Position numbers and translations under genes: made by a program. A DNA stretch of 64,000 bases, taken from positions 1,798,001 to 1,862,000 of the forward strand of contig NZ_CP102604.1 of NCBI RefSeq assembly GCF_024707505.1, given 5' to 3'. Source of the DNA: Pantoea sp. SOD02. GTDB lineage: Bacteria; Pseudomonadota; Gammaproteobacteria; Enterobacterales; Enterobacteriaceae. The notes under the pieces are model-generated. The model saw nothing but the letters and a program-made list of their open reading frames with translations. It made no database searches and was not told the DNA's origin. Of the stretch, positions 8,653 to 18,729 are shown in pieces. The number at the start of each line of letters is the position of its first letter. The stretch's first letter is position 1.

Positions 8653-11040
8653 ATGAAATTCAGTGAACTCTGGTTACGCGAATGGGTAAATCCAGCCCTG
8701 GATAGCGCTGCGCTGTCTGAGCAAATCACCATGGCTGGCCTTGAAGTGGACGGCGTGGATCCGGTTGCTGGCGCTTTCAACGGTGTTGTGGTGGGTGAAG
8801 TGGTTGAGTGCGGCCAGCATCCAAACGCCGACAAACTGCGCGTCACCAAAATCAACGTCGGTGGCGATCGCCTATTGGATATCGTCTGCGGCGCGCCAAA
8901 CTGCCGTCAGGGCCTGAAAGTAGCAGTGGCGACCGTTGGCGCTGTGCTACCGGGCGATTTCAAAATCAAAGCGGCAAAACTGCGTGGCGAACCCTCTGAA
9001 GGCATGTTGTGCTCTTTCTCTGAGCTGGGTATTTCCGACGATCACAGCGGCATTATCGAGCTGCCAGCCGATGCGCCAATTGGTACCGACATCCGCAGCT
9101 ATCTGCAGCTGGATGACAACACCATCGAAATCAGCGTCACGCCAAACCGCGCCGATTGCCTGGGCATCATCGGGGTTGCACGTGATGTAGCGGTACTGAA
9201 TGGTTTGCCGCTGACGGCGCCTGCCATTGAGCCGGTAAAAGCCACCATCACCGATACTTTCCCGATTCGCGTCGATGCCACCGCCGCGTGCCCGCGCTAC
9301 CTTGGCCGCGTGGTGAAAGGTATCAACGTCAAAGCCGCTACGCCATTGTGGATGCGTGAAAAGCTGCGTCGCTGCGGTATTCGTTCAATCGATCCGGTGG
9401 TTGATATCACCAACTTTGTGCTGCTGGAGCTTGGCCAGCCGATGCACGCCTTTGATCTCGACCGTATCGACGGCGGCATCGTGGTGCGTATGGCAGAAGA
9501 GGGCGAAGCCCTGACGCTGCTGGATGGGACCGAAGCTAAACTCAGCAGCGACACGCTGGTGATCGCGGATCACCACAAAGCGCTGGCGATGGGCGGCATC
9601 TTTGGTGGCGAGCATTCAGGTGTGAATGAAGAGACGCAAAACGTGCTGTTCGAATGCGCCTACTTTGATCCGCTGGCGATTACCGGCCGTGCACGCCGTC
9701 AAGGCCTGCATACCGATGCATCACATCGTTATGAGCGTGGCGTCGATCCGGCTCTGCAGCACAAAGCGATTGAACGCGCGACGCAGCTGCTGCTCGACAT
9801 CTGTGGCGGCGAAGCGGGCCCGGTCATCGATCAAACTGACGCAAGCGCGCTGCCGCCACGCGCCACCATCACGTTGCGCCGTGAAAAGCTCGATCGCCTG
9901 ATTGGTCACGTGATTGCTGACGATCAGGTAACTGACATCCTGACGCGTCTCGGTTGTGAAGTGAAGGTCGGTGCAGGCGAGTGGCAAGCCGTGGCGCCAA
10001 GCTGGCGTTTCGATATGGCCATCGAAGAAGATCTGGTCGAAGAAGTGGCACGCGTTTACGGCTACAACAACATTCCTGATGTGCCGGTGAAAGCCAGCCT
10101 GATCATGACGCAACATCGTGAAGCTGACCTGTCGCTGAAGCGTGCGAAAAATCTGCTGGTGGATAAAGGCTATCAGGAAGCGATTACTTACAGCTTCGTC
10201 GATCCAAAAATGCAGCAGTTGCTGCATCCTGGCGAAGAAGCGCTGATCCTGCCAAGCCCAATCTCCAGCGATATGTCGGCCATGCGCCTGTCGCTGTGGA
10301 CCGGCTTACTGGGCGCGGTGGTGTACAACCAAAACCGTCAGCAGGGCCGCGTACGCCTGTTTGAGAGCGGTTTACGCTTTGTTCCTGATACACAGGCCGA
10401 TCTGGGTATCCGCCAGGATCTTATGCTGGCCGGCGTTTTAAGCGGTAATCGCTATGAAGAGCATTGGGATCTGGCGCGTCAGACGGTTGACTTCTATGAT
10501 TTGAAAGGCGATTTAGAATCGCTGCTGGATTTGACCGGTAAACTTGATGAGATTTCCTTCCGTGCGGAAGCCAATCCGGCGCTGCATCCAGGACAAAGCG
10601 CCGCAATTTATTTACGCGGCGAACGAATCGGATTTATCGGGGTGGTTCATCCAGAGCTGGAACGTAAGCTGGATCTTAACGGGCGCACCTTAGTGTTTGA
10701 ACTGCTTTGGAATAAGGTCGCAGACCGCGTCCTGCCTGATGCGCGCGAGATTTCCCGCTTCCCGGCAAACCGTCGTGATATCGCCGTTGTCGTGGCTGAA
10801 AACGTGCCTGCAGCAGATATCATTGCGGAGTGTAAGAAAGTTGGCGTAAATCAGGTAGTTGGCGTAAACTTGTTTGACGTGTACCGTGGTAAGGGCGTGA
10901 ACGAGGGTGAAAAGAGCCTTGCGATTAGCCTGATTTTGCAGGATACCAGCCGGACACTCGAAGAAGAGGAGATTGCCGCGACCGTTGCCAAATGCGTTGC
11001 GGCATTAAAAGAGCGATTCCAGGCAACCTTGAGGGATTGA
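8653..11040 (+). CDS. pheT: Phenylalanyl-tRNA synthetase beta subunit
   Basis: Beta subunit that binds tRNA-Phe and edits mischarged Tyr-tRNA-Phe. The 795 residues (E. coli 795) contain the N-terminal tRNA-binding OB fold (about 40-150, with [15 protein letters not shown]), the B3/B4 editing domain, the B5 DNA-binding-like domain, a degenerate synthetase core and a C-terminal ferredoxin-like anticodon-binding domain. It is co-transcribed with pheS. ihfA starts four bases after its stop. Confidence 0.98.
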   Translation: MKFSELWLREWVNPALDSAALSEQITMAGLEVDGVDPVAGAFNGVVVGEVVECGQHPNADKLRVTKINVGGDRLLDIVCGAPNCRQGLKVAVATVGAVLPGDFKIKAAKLRGEPSEGMLCSFSELGISDDHSGIIELPADAPIGTDIRSYLQLDDNTIEISVTPNRADCLGIIGVARDVAVLNGLPLTAPAIEPVKATITDTFPIRVDATAACPRYLGRVVKGINVKAATPLWMREKLRRCGIRSIDPVVDITNFVLLELGQPMHAFDLDRIDGGIVVRMAEEGEALTLLDGTEAKLSSDTLVIADHHKALAMGGIFGGEHSGVNEETQNVLFECAYFDPLAITGRARRQGLHTDASHRYERGVDPALQHKAIERATQLLLDICGGEAGPVIDQTDASALPPRATITLRREKLDRLIGHVIADDQVTDILTRLGCEVKVGAGEWQAVAPSWRFDMAIEEDLVEEVARVYGYNNIPDVPVKASLIMTQHREADLSLKRAKNLLVDKGYQEAITYSFVDPKMQQLLHPGEEALILPSPISSDMSAMRLSLWTGLLGAVVYNQNRQQGRVRLFESGLRFVPDTQADLGIRQDLMLAGVLSGNRYEEHWDLARQTVDFYDLKGDLESLLDLTGKLDEISFRAEANPALHPGQSAAIYLRGERIGFIGVVHPELERKLDLNGRTLVFELLWNKVADRVLPDAREISRFPANRRDIAVVVAENVPAADIIAECKKVGVNQVVGVNLFDVYRGKGVNEGEKSLAISLILQDTSRTLEEEEIAATVAKCVAALKERFQATLRD

Positions 11041-11044
11041 ACCT

Positions 11045-11347
11045 ATGGCGCTTACAAAAGCTGAAATGTCAGAGTACCTGTTTGAAAAACTCGGGTTGAG
11101 CAAACGCGATGCCAAAGAGTTGGTAGAACTTTTTTTTGAAGAGGTTCGCCGCGCGTTGGAAAACGGAGAACAGGTAAAACTGTCCGGATTTGGTAATTTT
11201 GATCTGCGTGACAAAAACCAGCGTCCGGGCCGTAACCCGAAGACGGGGGAAGATATTCCTATCACCGCGCGCCGAGTGGTGACATTCCGTCCGGGACAGA
11301 AGTTGAAAAGTCGCGTCGAGAACGCGACACCCAAGGATGCTGACTAA
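11045..11347 (+). CDS. ihfA: Integration host factor alpha subunit
   Basis: DNA-bending nucleoid protein that works as a heterodimer with IhfB. 100 residues with the HU/IHF fold. The beta arm carries the intercalating Pro in [12 protein letters not shown] (about 60-71), and the C-terminal helix ends in KDAD. It starts 4 bases after pheT, so expression is tied to the pheST operon; in E. coli an extra promoter inside pheT also serves it. Full length, no oddities. Confidence 0.98.
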   Translation: MALTKAEMSEYLFEKLGLSKRDAKELVELFFEEVRRALENGEQVKLSGFGNFDLRDKNQRPGRNPKTGEDIPITARRVVTFRPGQKLKSRVENATPKDAD

Positions 11348-11361
11348 TTTCAGTACGACAA

Positions 11362-11387
11362 AAAGGCCGCTTAGCGGCCTTTTTTTT
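11362..11387 (+). terminator. Rho-independent terminator of pheST-ihfA
   Basis: AAGGCCGC/GCGGCCTT stem (11363-11370, 11374-11381) with a T run to 11387. Confidence 0.9.
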
Positions 11388-11537
11388 GCCTTAAATTTGG
11401 TCATTCTACACGATTTATCCACGATGTAAGGATTTCGTAAGTATCCGGAAAATAGGGCGAAAATCGGTCCTCACTGATAGTGACGGCGTCGACACTTTTG
11501 TTATAACAGCGCCATCACATAGCAAATGGTTTGAATA

Positions 11538-11912
11538 ATGAAAAAGACAGCACTTTTATTAAGCATCCTGTTAGGCATGCCGCTGCTGGCTAGCGCCAAT
11601 GTTTCCGTCAACATCAACACGCCGGGCGTTTCGATTCATATCGGCGATCAGGATAAGCGTGGTTACTATTGGGATGGTTACGACTGGCGTGCACCAACGT
11701 GGTGGAAGCAGCACCATAACCAGCGGATTGGCACCAAAGGTCCGCACGGTTACTGGAACGGTAACGGCTGGCAGGCGCAGCATCCGGGCAATGGACCGCA
11801 TCGGGATGACAAACGTCAGCCACAGCATCAGCCGCAACCGCAGCATCACGATCAGCATGATAATCAGCAGAAGCGTGATAACCACGGTCAGCCGCTTCCT
11901 CCGCATCAGTAA
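11538..11912 (+). CDS. Secreted DUF2502 (YpeC-like) protein with His/Gln-rich tail
   Basis: 124-residue exported protein. The signal peptide (MKKTALLLSILLGMPLLASA) is followed by a short conserved block, SIHIGDQDKRGYYWDGYDWR and then HGYWNGNGWQ, that recalls E. coli YpeC (DUF2502). From about residue 88 to the end it is almost only His, Gln, Pro, Asp, Asn, Arg and Lys, with eleven His, which suggests metal binding in the periplasm. It lies alone between ihfA and btuC. Function unknown; the family assignment is from memory of the YDG/W pattern. Confidence 0.72.
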   Translation: MKKTALLLSILLGMPLLASANVSVNINTPGVSIHIGDQDKRGYYWDGYDWRAPTWWKQHHNQRIGTKGPHGYWNGNGWQAQHPGNGPHRDDKRQPQHQPQPQHHDQHDNQQKRDNHGQPLPPHQ

Positions 11913-12002
11913 TGCTTCTCTGGCGGCGCCTCCACAGCGCCGCTTTCTTTTTGCTGTAATCCCACTACAATCAAATCTCTGTTTTCTCAGCCAATCTTAT
12001 CT

Positions 12003-12986
12003 ATGACTCTGCTGGATCAGCTTGCTTCTCAGGCAAATCGCCGCAGCCAGCGCTGGCTCATCGCACTCAGTGCGCTGTTGTTGCTGCTCATTGGGCTTAG
12101 CCTGTCTGCCGGTGATAGCTGGATCTCCCCCACACAATGGTTTTCGGCGCAAGGCGATCTATTCGTTTGGCAACTGCGCATGCCGCGTACGCTGGCGGTG
12201 CTGCTGGTGGGTGCGGCGCTGGCGGTGTGCGGCGTGGTGATGCAGGCGCTGTTCAACAATCCGTTAGCGGAACCTGGCTTACTGGGCGTGTCGAATGGGG
12301 CGGGGATTGGTCTGGTATTGGGCGTAATGCTCGGCAACGGTTCGTTATGGAGTTTAGCGCTGGCGGCAATGGCCGGTGCGCTGCTGATCACGCTGATTCT
12401 GCTGCATTTCGCTCACAAACAACTCTCGGTGAGCCGACTACTGTTAACCGGCGTGGCGCTCGGCATTATCTGTAGCGCCATCATGACGTGGGCGGTGTAC
12501 TTTAGCACCAGCCTCGATCTGCGCCAGCTGATGTACTGGATGATGGGCGGCTTTAGCGGCATCGACTGGCGCTATGGCTGGATGATGCTGGCGCTGCTGC
12601 CGGTTACGCTGCTGCTGATCGCTACCGCACGCACACTGAATTTGCTGGCGCTAGGTGAAACCTCGGCGCGTCAGCTCGGATTACCACTGCTGCTGTGGCG
12701 CAACCTGCTGGTGCTGGCAATGGGCTGGCTGGTGGGCGTGAGCGTGGCGATGGCGGGGGCAATCGGCTTTGTCGGTCTGGTTATCCCGCATTTATTGCGT
12801 CTCAGTGGTTTCAGCGATCATCGTTATTTGTTGCCTGCGGCGGCATTAGCCGGTGCCGCAGTGCTGCTGGGCGCGGATATTATTGCGCGGCTGGTGTTAA
12901 CCTCCGCCGAACTGCCAATTGGCGTGGTAACGGCCACGCTCGGCGCGCCGCTGTTTATCGTGTTATTAGTGAAGTCTTCGCGCTAG
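12003..12986 (+). CDS. btuC: Vitamin B12 ABC transporter permease BtuC
   Basis: Inner-membrane channel subunit of the BtuCDF cobalamin importer. 327 residues (E. coli 326), FecCD family, with about ten hydrophobic helices. Conserved blocks include [20 protein letters not shown] (about 80-99) and [15 protein letters not shown], whose helix contacts the ATPase. It is the first gene of btuC-btuE-btuD, and 39 bases separate it from btuE. The substrate-binding protein BtuF is not in this window. No B12 riboswitch is seen upstream. Confidence 0.97.
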   Translation: MTLLDQLASQANRRSQRWLIALSALLLLLIGLSLSAGDSWISPTQWFSAQGDLFVWQLRMPRTLAVLLVGAALAVCGVVMQALFNNPLAEPGLLGVSNGAGIGLVLGVMLGNGSLWSLALAAMAGALLITLILLHFAHKQLSVSRLLLTGVALGIICSAIMTWAVYFSTSLDLRQLMYWMMGGFSGIDWRYGWMMLALLPVTLLLIATARTLNLLALGETSARQLGLPLLLWRNLLVLAMGWLVGVSVAMAGAIGFVGLVIPHLLRLSGFSDHRYLLPAAALAGAAVLLGADIIARLVLTSAELPIGVVTATLGAPLFIVLLVKSSR

Positions 12987-13025
12987 CTACGGCTGGCAAC
13001 GTGTTATCAACAACAGGAATCGACT

Positions 13026-13571
13026 ATGAGCATTTATCAAACAGAACTGGTGACGCTGGACGGTGAAAAAACCTCGCTGGCCGCCTATGAAGGCAAGGTG
13101 CTGCTGGTGGTGAACGTGGCATCGAAATGCGGCCTGACGGCGCAGTACGAACAGTTAGAATCGCTGCAGAAAGCCTGGCAGGATAAGAACTTCAGCGTGC
13201 TGGGCTTCCCGTGCAATCAGTTCCTCGAGCAAGAGCCGGGCAGCAACGAAGAGATCAAAACCTTCTGCAGCACCACCTACGGCGTGACTTTCCCGATGTT
13301 CGATAAAACTGACGTCAACGGCGAACATCGTCATCCGCTCTATGCGCAGCTGACGGCGGCGCAGCCAGTGGCGCAGCGCCCGGAAGGCAGCGGTTTCCTT
13401 GAGCGCATGGAGAGCAAAGGCCGCGCGCCGAAAGCGCCAGGCGATATCCTGTGGAACTTCGAGAAGTTCCTCATTAATAAGCAGGGCAAAGTGATTGCGC
13501 GCTTCTCACCGGATATGACGCCGGACGATCCGATCATCCTGAAAAGTGTTGAGCAGGCGCTGGCCGGGTAA
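13026..13571 (+). CDS. btuE: Glutathione/thioredoxin peroxidase BtuE
   Basis: Non-selenium glutathione-peroxidase-family enzyme that reduces hydroperoxides. 181 residues. The peroxidatic Cys is in VASKCGLT (Cys36), where animal enzymes have selenocysteine, and the Gln and Trp partners are in FPCNQF and DILWNFEKFLI. The second Cys of FPCNQF can act as resolving residue. It lies inside the B12 operon but is not required for B12 uptake in E. coli; a role in peroxide defence is the accepted view. The stop adjoins the btuD start with no gap. Confidence 0.96.
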   Translation: MSIYQTELVTLDGEKTSLAAYEGKVLLVVNVASKCGLTAQYEQLESLQKAWQDKNFSVLGFPCNQFLEQEPGSNEEIKTFCSTTYGVTFPMFDKTDVNGEHRHPLYAQLTAAQPVAQRPEGSGFLERMESKGRAPKAPGDILWNFEKFLINKQGKVIARFSPDMTPDDPIILKSVEQALAG

Positions 13572-14318
13572 ATGCTATTGCAGTGTCAGGGAGTCAGCGT
13601 CATAGGGCGCCTGGCTCCCGTCGAACTTAGCGTTAACGCCGGTGAGTTAGTACATCTGGTGGGGCCGAACGGTGCTGGCAAAAGTACCTTGCTCAACGTG
13701 CTGTCCGGTTTGTTGCCGAGTCAGGGCAGCATTGTGCTGGATGGCGCGCCTCTGTCCACGTTAAACGGTGCGGCATTGGCTCAGCTGCGCGGCTGGCTGC
13801 CGCAGCAGCAGATGGCGCCGGGACAAATGCCGGTATGGCATTACTTACGCATGCATATCTCCGCCCAGACGGCGGAAACGGACCGCGTTTTACTGGATGT
13901 TTTCGCGCAGTTAGCTCTGCAGGACAAGCTGACGCGCAGTCTGACTCAGCTTTCTGGTGGCGAATGGCAACGCGTGCGGCTGGCTGCCGTGGTGTTACAG
14001 GTTCATCCGGCGATCAATCCACGCGGCAAGCTGCTGCTGCTGGATGAGCCGATGAGCGCACTCGATGTGGCGCAACAGCGTGCAGTTGATAAGTTGCTGG
14101 CTGAACTGTGTCGCAGCGGACTGGCGATTGTTGCCAGCGGGCACGACCTCAACCACAGCTTGCGCCATGCCGATCGCGTGTGGCTAATGCATCAAGGCGC
14201 GGTGGTGCGTCAGGGCAGCGCCCGTGACGTGCTGACCGCTGCGCAATTAGCACCGCTTTATCAAACCCCGTTTGAACAAATCGATACTGCACAAGGCCCG
14301 CTGCTGTTTATTCCCTGA
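13572..14318 (+). CDS. btuD: Vitamin B12 ABC transporter ATPase BtuD
   Basis: ATP-hydrolysing subunit of BtuCDF on the cytoplasmic face. 248 residues with Walker A GPNGAGKST (31-39), signature LSGGE (127-131), Walker B LLLLDEP (154-160) and the H-loop His in VASGHD. The ATG directly follows the btuE TAA, so the two are translationally linked. It is the last transport gene before nlpC. Confidence 0.97.
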   Translation: MLLQCQGVSVIGRLAPVELSVNAGELVHLVGPNGAGKSTLLNVLSGLLPSQGSIVLDGAPLSTLNGAALAQLRGWLPQQQMAPGQMPVWHYLRMHISAQTAETDRVLLDVFAQLALQDKLTRSLTQLSGGEWQRVRLAAVVLQVHPAINPRGKLLLLDEPMSALDVAQQRAVDKLLAELCRSGLAIVASGHDLNHSLRHADRVWLMHQGAVVRQGSARDVLTAAQLAPLYQTPFEQIDTAQGPLLFIP

Positions 14319-14387
14319 CTGAGGATTGCGTGCCGTGGCGCTTTGCCGCTAAAGTGTCAGCCGGACGAGGGAGAGAGGAAAAGGCTG

Positions 14388-14846
14388 ATGCGGCTGACAA
14401 TTTTGATTTTGGCACTCTTGCTGGCGGGCTGTAGCCATCATGCGCCGCCGCCTAATGGTCGCCTTTCTGATTCCATCACCGTGATTGCCCAACTCAACGA
14501 TCAGCTGAGCCGCTGGCGCGGAACGCCGTATCGCTACGGCGGGTTAAGCCGCGGTGGCGTGGACTGTTCCGGCTTCGTCTACCTGACCTTCCGCGATAAA
14601 TTCGAGATGCAATTGCCGCGCTCGACCATTGACCAAACCGACATTGGTACGCGCATCGACAAAGGCGATCTGCTGCCGGGCGATCTGGTGTTCTTCAAAA
14701 CCGGCAGCGGAGAAAACGGTTTGCACGTGGGTATTTACGATACCGACAACACCTTTATTCACGCCTCGACCAGCCAGGGTGTGATCCGCTCTTCGCTGGA
14801 TAACGTTTACTGGCGCAAAGTATTTTGGCAGGCGCGTCGCATCTAA
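14388..14846 (+). CDS. nlpC: NlpC/P60 family lipoprotein NlpC
   Basis: Predicted cell-wall D,L-endopeptidase anchored as a lipoprotein. 152 residues. Signal with lipobox LLAGC (Cys15), then the NlpC/P60 domain with catalytic Cys60 in GVDCSGF, His113 in GLHVGIYD and a third polar residue in FIHAST. The ATG at 14388 is used because it begins the lipoprotein signal and has GAGGAA upstream; an earlier in-frame ATG at 14343 adds 15 hydrophilic residues. It follows btuD by 69 bases, as in E. coli. Confidence 0.95.
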   Translation: MRLTILILALLLAGCSHHAPPPNGRLSDSITVIAQLNDQLSRWRGTPYRYGGLSRGGVDCSGFVYLTFRDKFEMQLPRSTIDQTDIGTRIDKGDLLPGDLVFFKTGSGENGLHVGIYDTDNTFIHASTSQGVIRSSLDNVYWRKVFWQARRI

Positions 14847-15160
14847 ATAGTGCTTATATCGCTTAATAAAGACGCGGAAAAAGAAAGGTTATCTCACCCT
14901 GAATTAATTCCGAATCGTGCCGATATTTAACTATCATTTAGAATGGCACTTTACCCGCCATCGATTTAATACTAATAATAAAGCTAAATTTATTTAATTG
15001 GTATGGACATTAACCCCGGCTTATTTGGCTTAAGTATTATTTGCGGCTTAAATCGGCGTAATAAGACCTAAAACGGCACCTCTTCAAACGTTTGGTCCTA
15101 TTGCCTGGTGGTATTCGTTGATATACGATGCGCCAATTGCCATTGCTTCTGGCTTGAAAA
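14847..15160. other. AT-rich gap before rflP
   Basis: 314 bases without a gene. It is clearly richer in A+T than its neighbours, with many TTAAT/TAATA tracts between 14920 and 15060 (H-NS-like composition). No clear promoter pair, terminator or inverted repeat could be fixed. CAAACGTTTG at 15087-15096 is a short palindrome of unknown meaning. Confidence 0.5.
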
Positions 15161-15904
15161 ATGAAAGTCCATTTGTCTGCCGACTATCAGTCGGAAACCT
15201 GGTTTTATCCAGTTTACTCTCTGGCGGGCCAGCTGACTGCGGTCGAGCTGGTGACGCAATTTGTCCACGACAGCGCACCTATTACGCTGCCGCAGGATTT
15301 GCTATTGCCACAATTGGACGATGCGCAGCAATTACGTTTGCTGCAGAGCCAGCTTTCATTGCTGGAAAAGTACCGCGACTTTTTTGAGATTAATCAAATT
15401 ACCGCTTTGGTACGTATTGATGATTCCATGGCCAATACACTTTTAGCCAGCGAATTTCTGTTAAGGAAATTCCGACAAATTCCTTTTATTGTTTTGGATA
15501 TCAGCGAAACGTTTCCGCAATTATCTTTGGGTAAATCCCATCCGTTGCTCGCCGCATTACAAAGTGAATTTCGTTTATCGCTTTCACAATTTGGTGCAGG
15601 AAAAGCACCGGCAACGGCGGTCTACGATAATCTGTTTAGCGTGTTAAAACTGGATAAAGCCTTTATTCAGAACCTGGCAAAACGTGCCTCGTTTACGCCT
15701 TTTATTCAGACGGTTATCAATAATTTTTCTGATTTTGCGGAGCAGATCATTATTTGTGGTATTGACGATAACCAAATGATGGAAAAGATGAGCACGTTGA
15801 GCGGTGCGCAGCTGCAGGGCAGTTTGTTCCCGGTTGTTAAAGCTGAACGCCTTAGCGATCTCATCTATTCCGATCTGAATTTACACACGCCTTCGCAGCA
15901 GTAA
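15161..15904 (+). CDS. rflP: Degenerate EAL-domain anti-FlhDC factor RflP (YdiV)
   Basis: 247-residue EAL-fold protein in the place of E. coli ydiV, which binds FlhD4C2 and targets it for ClpXP, lowering flagellar gene expression. The EAL signature is changed to VEL (Glu29 in AVELV), and the later metal-binding ExN/DD motifs of active phosphodiesterases are not recognisable, so c-di-GMP hydrolysis is unlikely. The start is fixed by a TGA two codons upstream (15155) and has almost no ribosome site, which suggests low translation. An AT-rich leader precedes it. Family is clear; the flagellar role is inferred from synteny. Confidence 0.85.
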   Translation: MKVHLSADYQSETWFYPVYSLAGQLTAVELVTQFVHDSAPITLPQDLLLPQLDDAQQLRLLQSQLSLLEKYRDFFEINQITALVRIDDSMANTLLASEFLLRKFRQIPFIVLDISETFPQLSLGKSHPLLAALQSEFRLSLSQFGAGKAPATAVYDNLFSVLKLDKAFIQNLAKRASFTPFIQTVINNFSDFAEQIIICGIDDNQMMEKMSTLSGAQLQGSLFPVVKAERLSDLIYSDLNLHTPSQQ

Positions 15905-16002
15905 TCCTTTCGCCTGTCTTCCGCGCCGCGTCGGCGTTACAATCCTGGTTATCTTAAAACTCAATGCGGGTGCCTTCGTTAAGAGCACCTTCCGGAGTGT
16001 CG

Positions 16003-17442
16003 ATGCAATTTACCAATAGCTGGCAGCAAGAATTAGCCGGATTCTACACCGCGCTGGACCCAACGCCGTTGGCAGGTGGACGGCTGTTTTATCACAATGC
16101 GCCGCTGGCACAAGAGATGGGTTTAGGCGATGCGCTGTTCGCCGGCAACGGGCATGGCGTGTGGTCAGGGCGCGAACTGTTGCCCGGCATGTCGCCGCTG
16201 GCGCAGGTGTATGGCGGCCATCAGTTTGGCGTCTGGGCCGGACAACTGGGCGATGGGCGCGGCATTCTGCTGGGTGAACAGCAGCTGACAAACGGTCGCA
16301 AGCTCGACTGGCACTTAAAAGGCGCTGGATTAACCCCTTATTCGCGCATGGGCGACGGCCGCGCGGTGATCCGCTCCAGCGTACGCGAATTCCTCGCTTC
16401 CGAAGCGCTGCATCATCTTGGCATACCCACCACGCGCGCGCTGGCGCTCTCCATCGGAGATGAGCCGGTGCTGCGCGAAACCCAGGAACGCGGTGCGATG
16501 CTGATGCGCATTGCCGACAGCCATCTGCGTTTCGGCCATTTTGAGCATTTCTATTACGGCGGTGAACAAGACAAAGTGCGCCAGCTGGCGGATTACGCTA
16601 TTCGCCATCACTGGCCGCAGCTGAAAGAGGAATCGGACCGTTATCTGCTGTGGTTCACCGATATCGTCAAACGCACCGCCAGCCTGATCGCCCATTGGCA
16701 AAGCGTAGGCTTTGCGCACGGTGTGATGAACACCGATAACATGTCGATTCTGGGCTTAACGCTGGATTACGGCCCGTACGGTTTCCTCGACGACTATCAG
16801 CCGGATTACATCTGTAATCACAGTGATTATCAGGGCCGCTATGCCTTCGAAAATCAGCCGATGATTGGCCTGTGGAACCTTAATCGCCTGGCGCACGCCT
16901 TGTCGGGCTTAATGACCACCGAGCAACTCAAACTGGCGCTCGGTCATTATGAAAACGAGTTGATGCGCGTATGGGGCGAGAAGATGCGAGCCAAGCTCGG
17001 CTTGCTGACGGCGGATGCCAATGACAACACGCTTCTGACCGGCTTGCTGGCGATGATGACGGCGGAACGCAGTGATTACACGCTGACCTTCCGCATGCTA
17101 AGCGACACGCAGCAAGATGAAAGCCGTTCGCCGTTGCGGGATGAGTTTATCGATCGGGACGCTTTTGATCGCTGGTACAGCGATTATCGTCAGCGTTTGT
17201 TGCAAGATCACGCCAGCGATGCGCAGCGTCAGGCGGTGATGAAGGCGGCTAATCCGGCGCTGGTATTGCGCAACTATCTGGCACAGCAGGTGATTGAAGA
17301 GGTTGAGAACGGCGAGACCACGGCGTTAGCCAAACTGCACAGCGCCTTACAGCAGCCGTTTAGCGATGCGGCCGTCAGCGCGGAGTTGCGTCAACGGCCA
17401 CCAGAGTGGGGCAAAACGCTGGAAGTGAGTTGTTCCAGCTAG
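16003..17442 (+). CDS. selO: Protein adenylyltransferase SelO (YdiU)
   Basis: Pseudokinase-fold enzyme that transfers AMP to Ser, Thr or Tyr of redox-related proteins. 479 residues (478 in E. coli). Conserved blocks are [16 protein letters not shown] (glycine-rich loop), [20 protein letters not shown], the Asp-containing [12 protein letters not shown] and [11 protein letters not shown]. It ends in EVSCSS, with the Cys at the usual selenocysteine position. ATG 16003 is preferred over 15964 because it has GGAG upstream and matches the family N-terminus MQFTNSW. The next gene, aroH, is convergent with a 7-base gap. Confidence 0.96.
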   Translation: MQFTNSWQQELAGFYTALDPTPLAGGRLFYHNAPLAQEMGLGDALFAGNGHGVWSGRELLPGMSPLAQVYGGHQFGVWAGQLGDGRGILLGEQQLTNGRKLDWHLKGAGLTPYSRMGDGRAVIRSSVREFLASEALHHLGIPTTRALALSIGDEPVLRETQERGAMLMRIADSHLRFGHFEHFYYGGEQDKVRQLADYAIRHHWPQLKEESDRYLLWFTDIVKRTASLIAHWQSVGFAHGVMNTDNMSILGLTLDYGPYGFLDDYQPDYICNHSDYQGRYAFENQPMIGLWNLNRLAHALSGLMTTEQLKLALGHYENELMRVWGEKMRAKLGLLTADANDNTLLTGLLAMMTAERSDYTLTFRMLSDTQQDESRSPLRDEFIDRDAFDRWYSDYRQRLLQDHASDAQRQAVMKAANPALVLRNYLAQQVIEEVENGETTALAKLHSALQQPFSDAAVSAELRQRPPEWGKTLEVSCSS

Positions 17443-17449
17443 GTCGGAA

Positions 17450-18496
17450 TTAAAAACGGCTGTCGACAGCGGCAGCCAGTTTCGCCAGCACCTCGGCGCT
17501 GTCTTCCCAGCCGAGGCACGGATCGGTGATCGACTGACCATAAGTCAGCGCTTCACCGCTCACCACTTTCTGATTTCCTTCCTGCAGGAAACTCTCAATC
17601 ATCACGCCCGCGACCGCGCGCGATCCGGCACGGATTTGCGCCGCCACGTCATCGGCAACATCACGCTGACGACCATGTTGCTTCAGGCAGTTGCCGTGGC
17701 TGAAGTCGATCACCAGCTGCTCCGGCAGATTGAAGTCGCGCAGATTGGCCGCCGCTGCTGCCACATCTTCGGCGTGATAGTTCGGCTGACGACCGCCGCG
17801 CAGGATCACATGACCATGCGGATTACCGCTGGTTTGATAAATGGTCATCTGACCGTTTTTATCCGGTGACAGGAACATATGGCTTGCGCGCGCGGCGCGA
17901 ATCGCATCGACGGCGATCTGCACGTTGCCGTCGGTGCCGTTCTTGAAACCGACCGGGCAGGAGAGCGCCGATGCCATCTCACGGTGAATCTGGCTTTCGG
18001 TAGTACGCGCGCCAATTGCGCCCCAGCTGATAAGGTCGGCAATAAACTGGCCGATCACCATATCGAGGAATTCGGTGGCGGTTGGCATGCCGAGCGCGTT
18101 GATATCCAGCAGCAGTTTGCGCGCGATGGCGATGCCGCGATTGACATCATAGCTACCATCCAGATCCGGATCGGAAATCAGGCCTTTCCAGCCAATCACG
18201 GTGCGCGGTTTTTCAAAATAGGCGCGCATCACGATTTCCAGACGATCTTTATGGCGCTCACGCAGCACGTTCAGTCGTTCTGCATACTCAATCGCCGCTT
18301 TAGGATCGTGCAGAGAGCAAGGTCCAATAATCACTAAAAGACGCGGATCTTCACCGGTTAGGATGCGCGCGATGCGTTGACGGGAAGCGGTGACGTTGGC
18401 GGCAATTTCTGCCGAAATAGGGTGTTCATGCGCGAGCGCAGCCGGAGTTAACAGGCTACCGATGCGCGCGGTACGCAGTTCATCAGTTTTGTTCAT
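17450..18496 (-). CDS. aroH: DAHP synthase, Trp-sensitive type (AroH)
   Basis: First enzyme of the shikimate pathway, condensing phosphoenolpyruvate and erythrose 4-phosphate to DAHP. 348 residues, closest to E. coli AroH (MNKTDELRTARI start, LLVIIGPCSLHD, GARTTESQIHREMAS, VDFSHGNC metal His, TDPCLGWEDS). A reading from 18556 adds 20 unrelated residues and is rejected. The isozyme type (Trp-inhibited) is inferred from overall similarity. A promoter-like pair lies at 18555-18582; only a weak half of a Trp operator (ACTAAT) is present there. It converges on selO. Confidence 0.95.
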   Translation of the reverse strand: MNKTDELRTARIGSLLTPAALAHEHPISAEIAANVTASRQRIARILTGEDPRLLVIIGPCSLHDPKAAIEYAERLNVLRERHKDRLEIVMRAYFEKPRTVIGWKGLISDPDLDGSYDVNRGIAIARKLLLDINALGMPTATEFLDMVIGQFIADLISWGAIGARTTESQIHREMASALSCPVGFKNGTDGNVQIAVDAIRAARASHMFLSPDKNGQMTIYQTSGNPHGHVILRGGRQPNYHAEDVAAAAANLRDFNLPEQLVIDFSHGNCLKQHGRQRDVADDVAAQIRAGSRAVAGVMIESFLQEGNQKVVSGEALTYGQSITDPCLGWEDSAEVLAKLAAAVDSRF

Positions 18497-18554
18497 TGGG
18501 ATTCTCAAAAATTTTTTCTTCGCAGCGGTGAAATACCGGGAAGTGATGGTGGTC

Positions 18555-18582
18555 ACAATAAACTAATAGCCTGCGAATTCAA
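18555..18582 (-). promoter_or_regulatory. Predicted aroH promoter
   Basis: On the minus strand, TTGAAT (18577-18582), 16-base spacer, TATTGT (18555-18560), 58 bases from the ATG. Confidence 0.5.
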
Positions 18583-18650
18583 CCTGCTAAAAACAAAGGT
18601 CATCAAATCGGACGGAAGCGTGGCTTTACATTGGAATTACAGTGAGATCA

Positions 18651-18718
18651 GGTCGCCATAAATGGCGACCCTACGGATGTGTAGTGCGGTTTTTGTAGGG
18701 GCGCCATTTATGGCGACC
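18651..18718. repeat. Inverted pair of short intergenic palindromes
   Basis: GGTCGCCATAAATGGCGACC plus CTACG (18651-18675) and, 19 bases on, the reverse-orientation copy GTAGGG-GCGCCATTTATGGCGACC (18695-18718, one arm base changed). Related copies lie near ydiK and after pdxY. The pair sits 12 bases downstream of the ppsR stop and can fold, so it may also end ppsR transcripts. Confidence 0.8.
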
Positions 18719-18729
18719 GGCAGCAACAC

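Noticed and set aside
15087..15096. CAAACGTTTG before rflP as a PurR or Cra site
   Set aside because: PurR needs GCAA and Cra needs TGAA in the left half; here it is TCAA, so it matches neither.
18561..18569. TrpR operator at aroH
   Set aside because: Only one half-site (ACTAAT-like) is present and it does not form the required palindrome.
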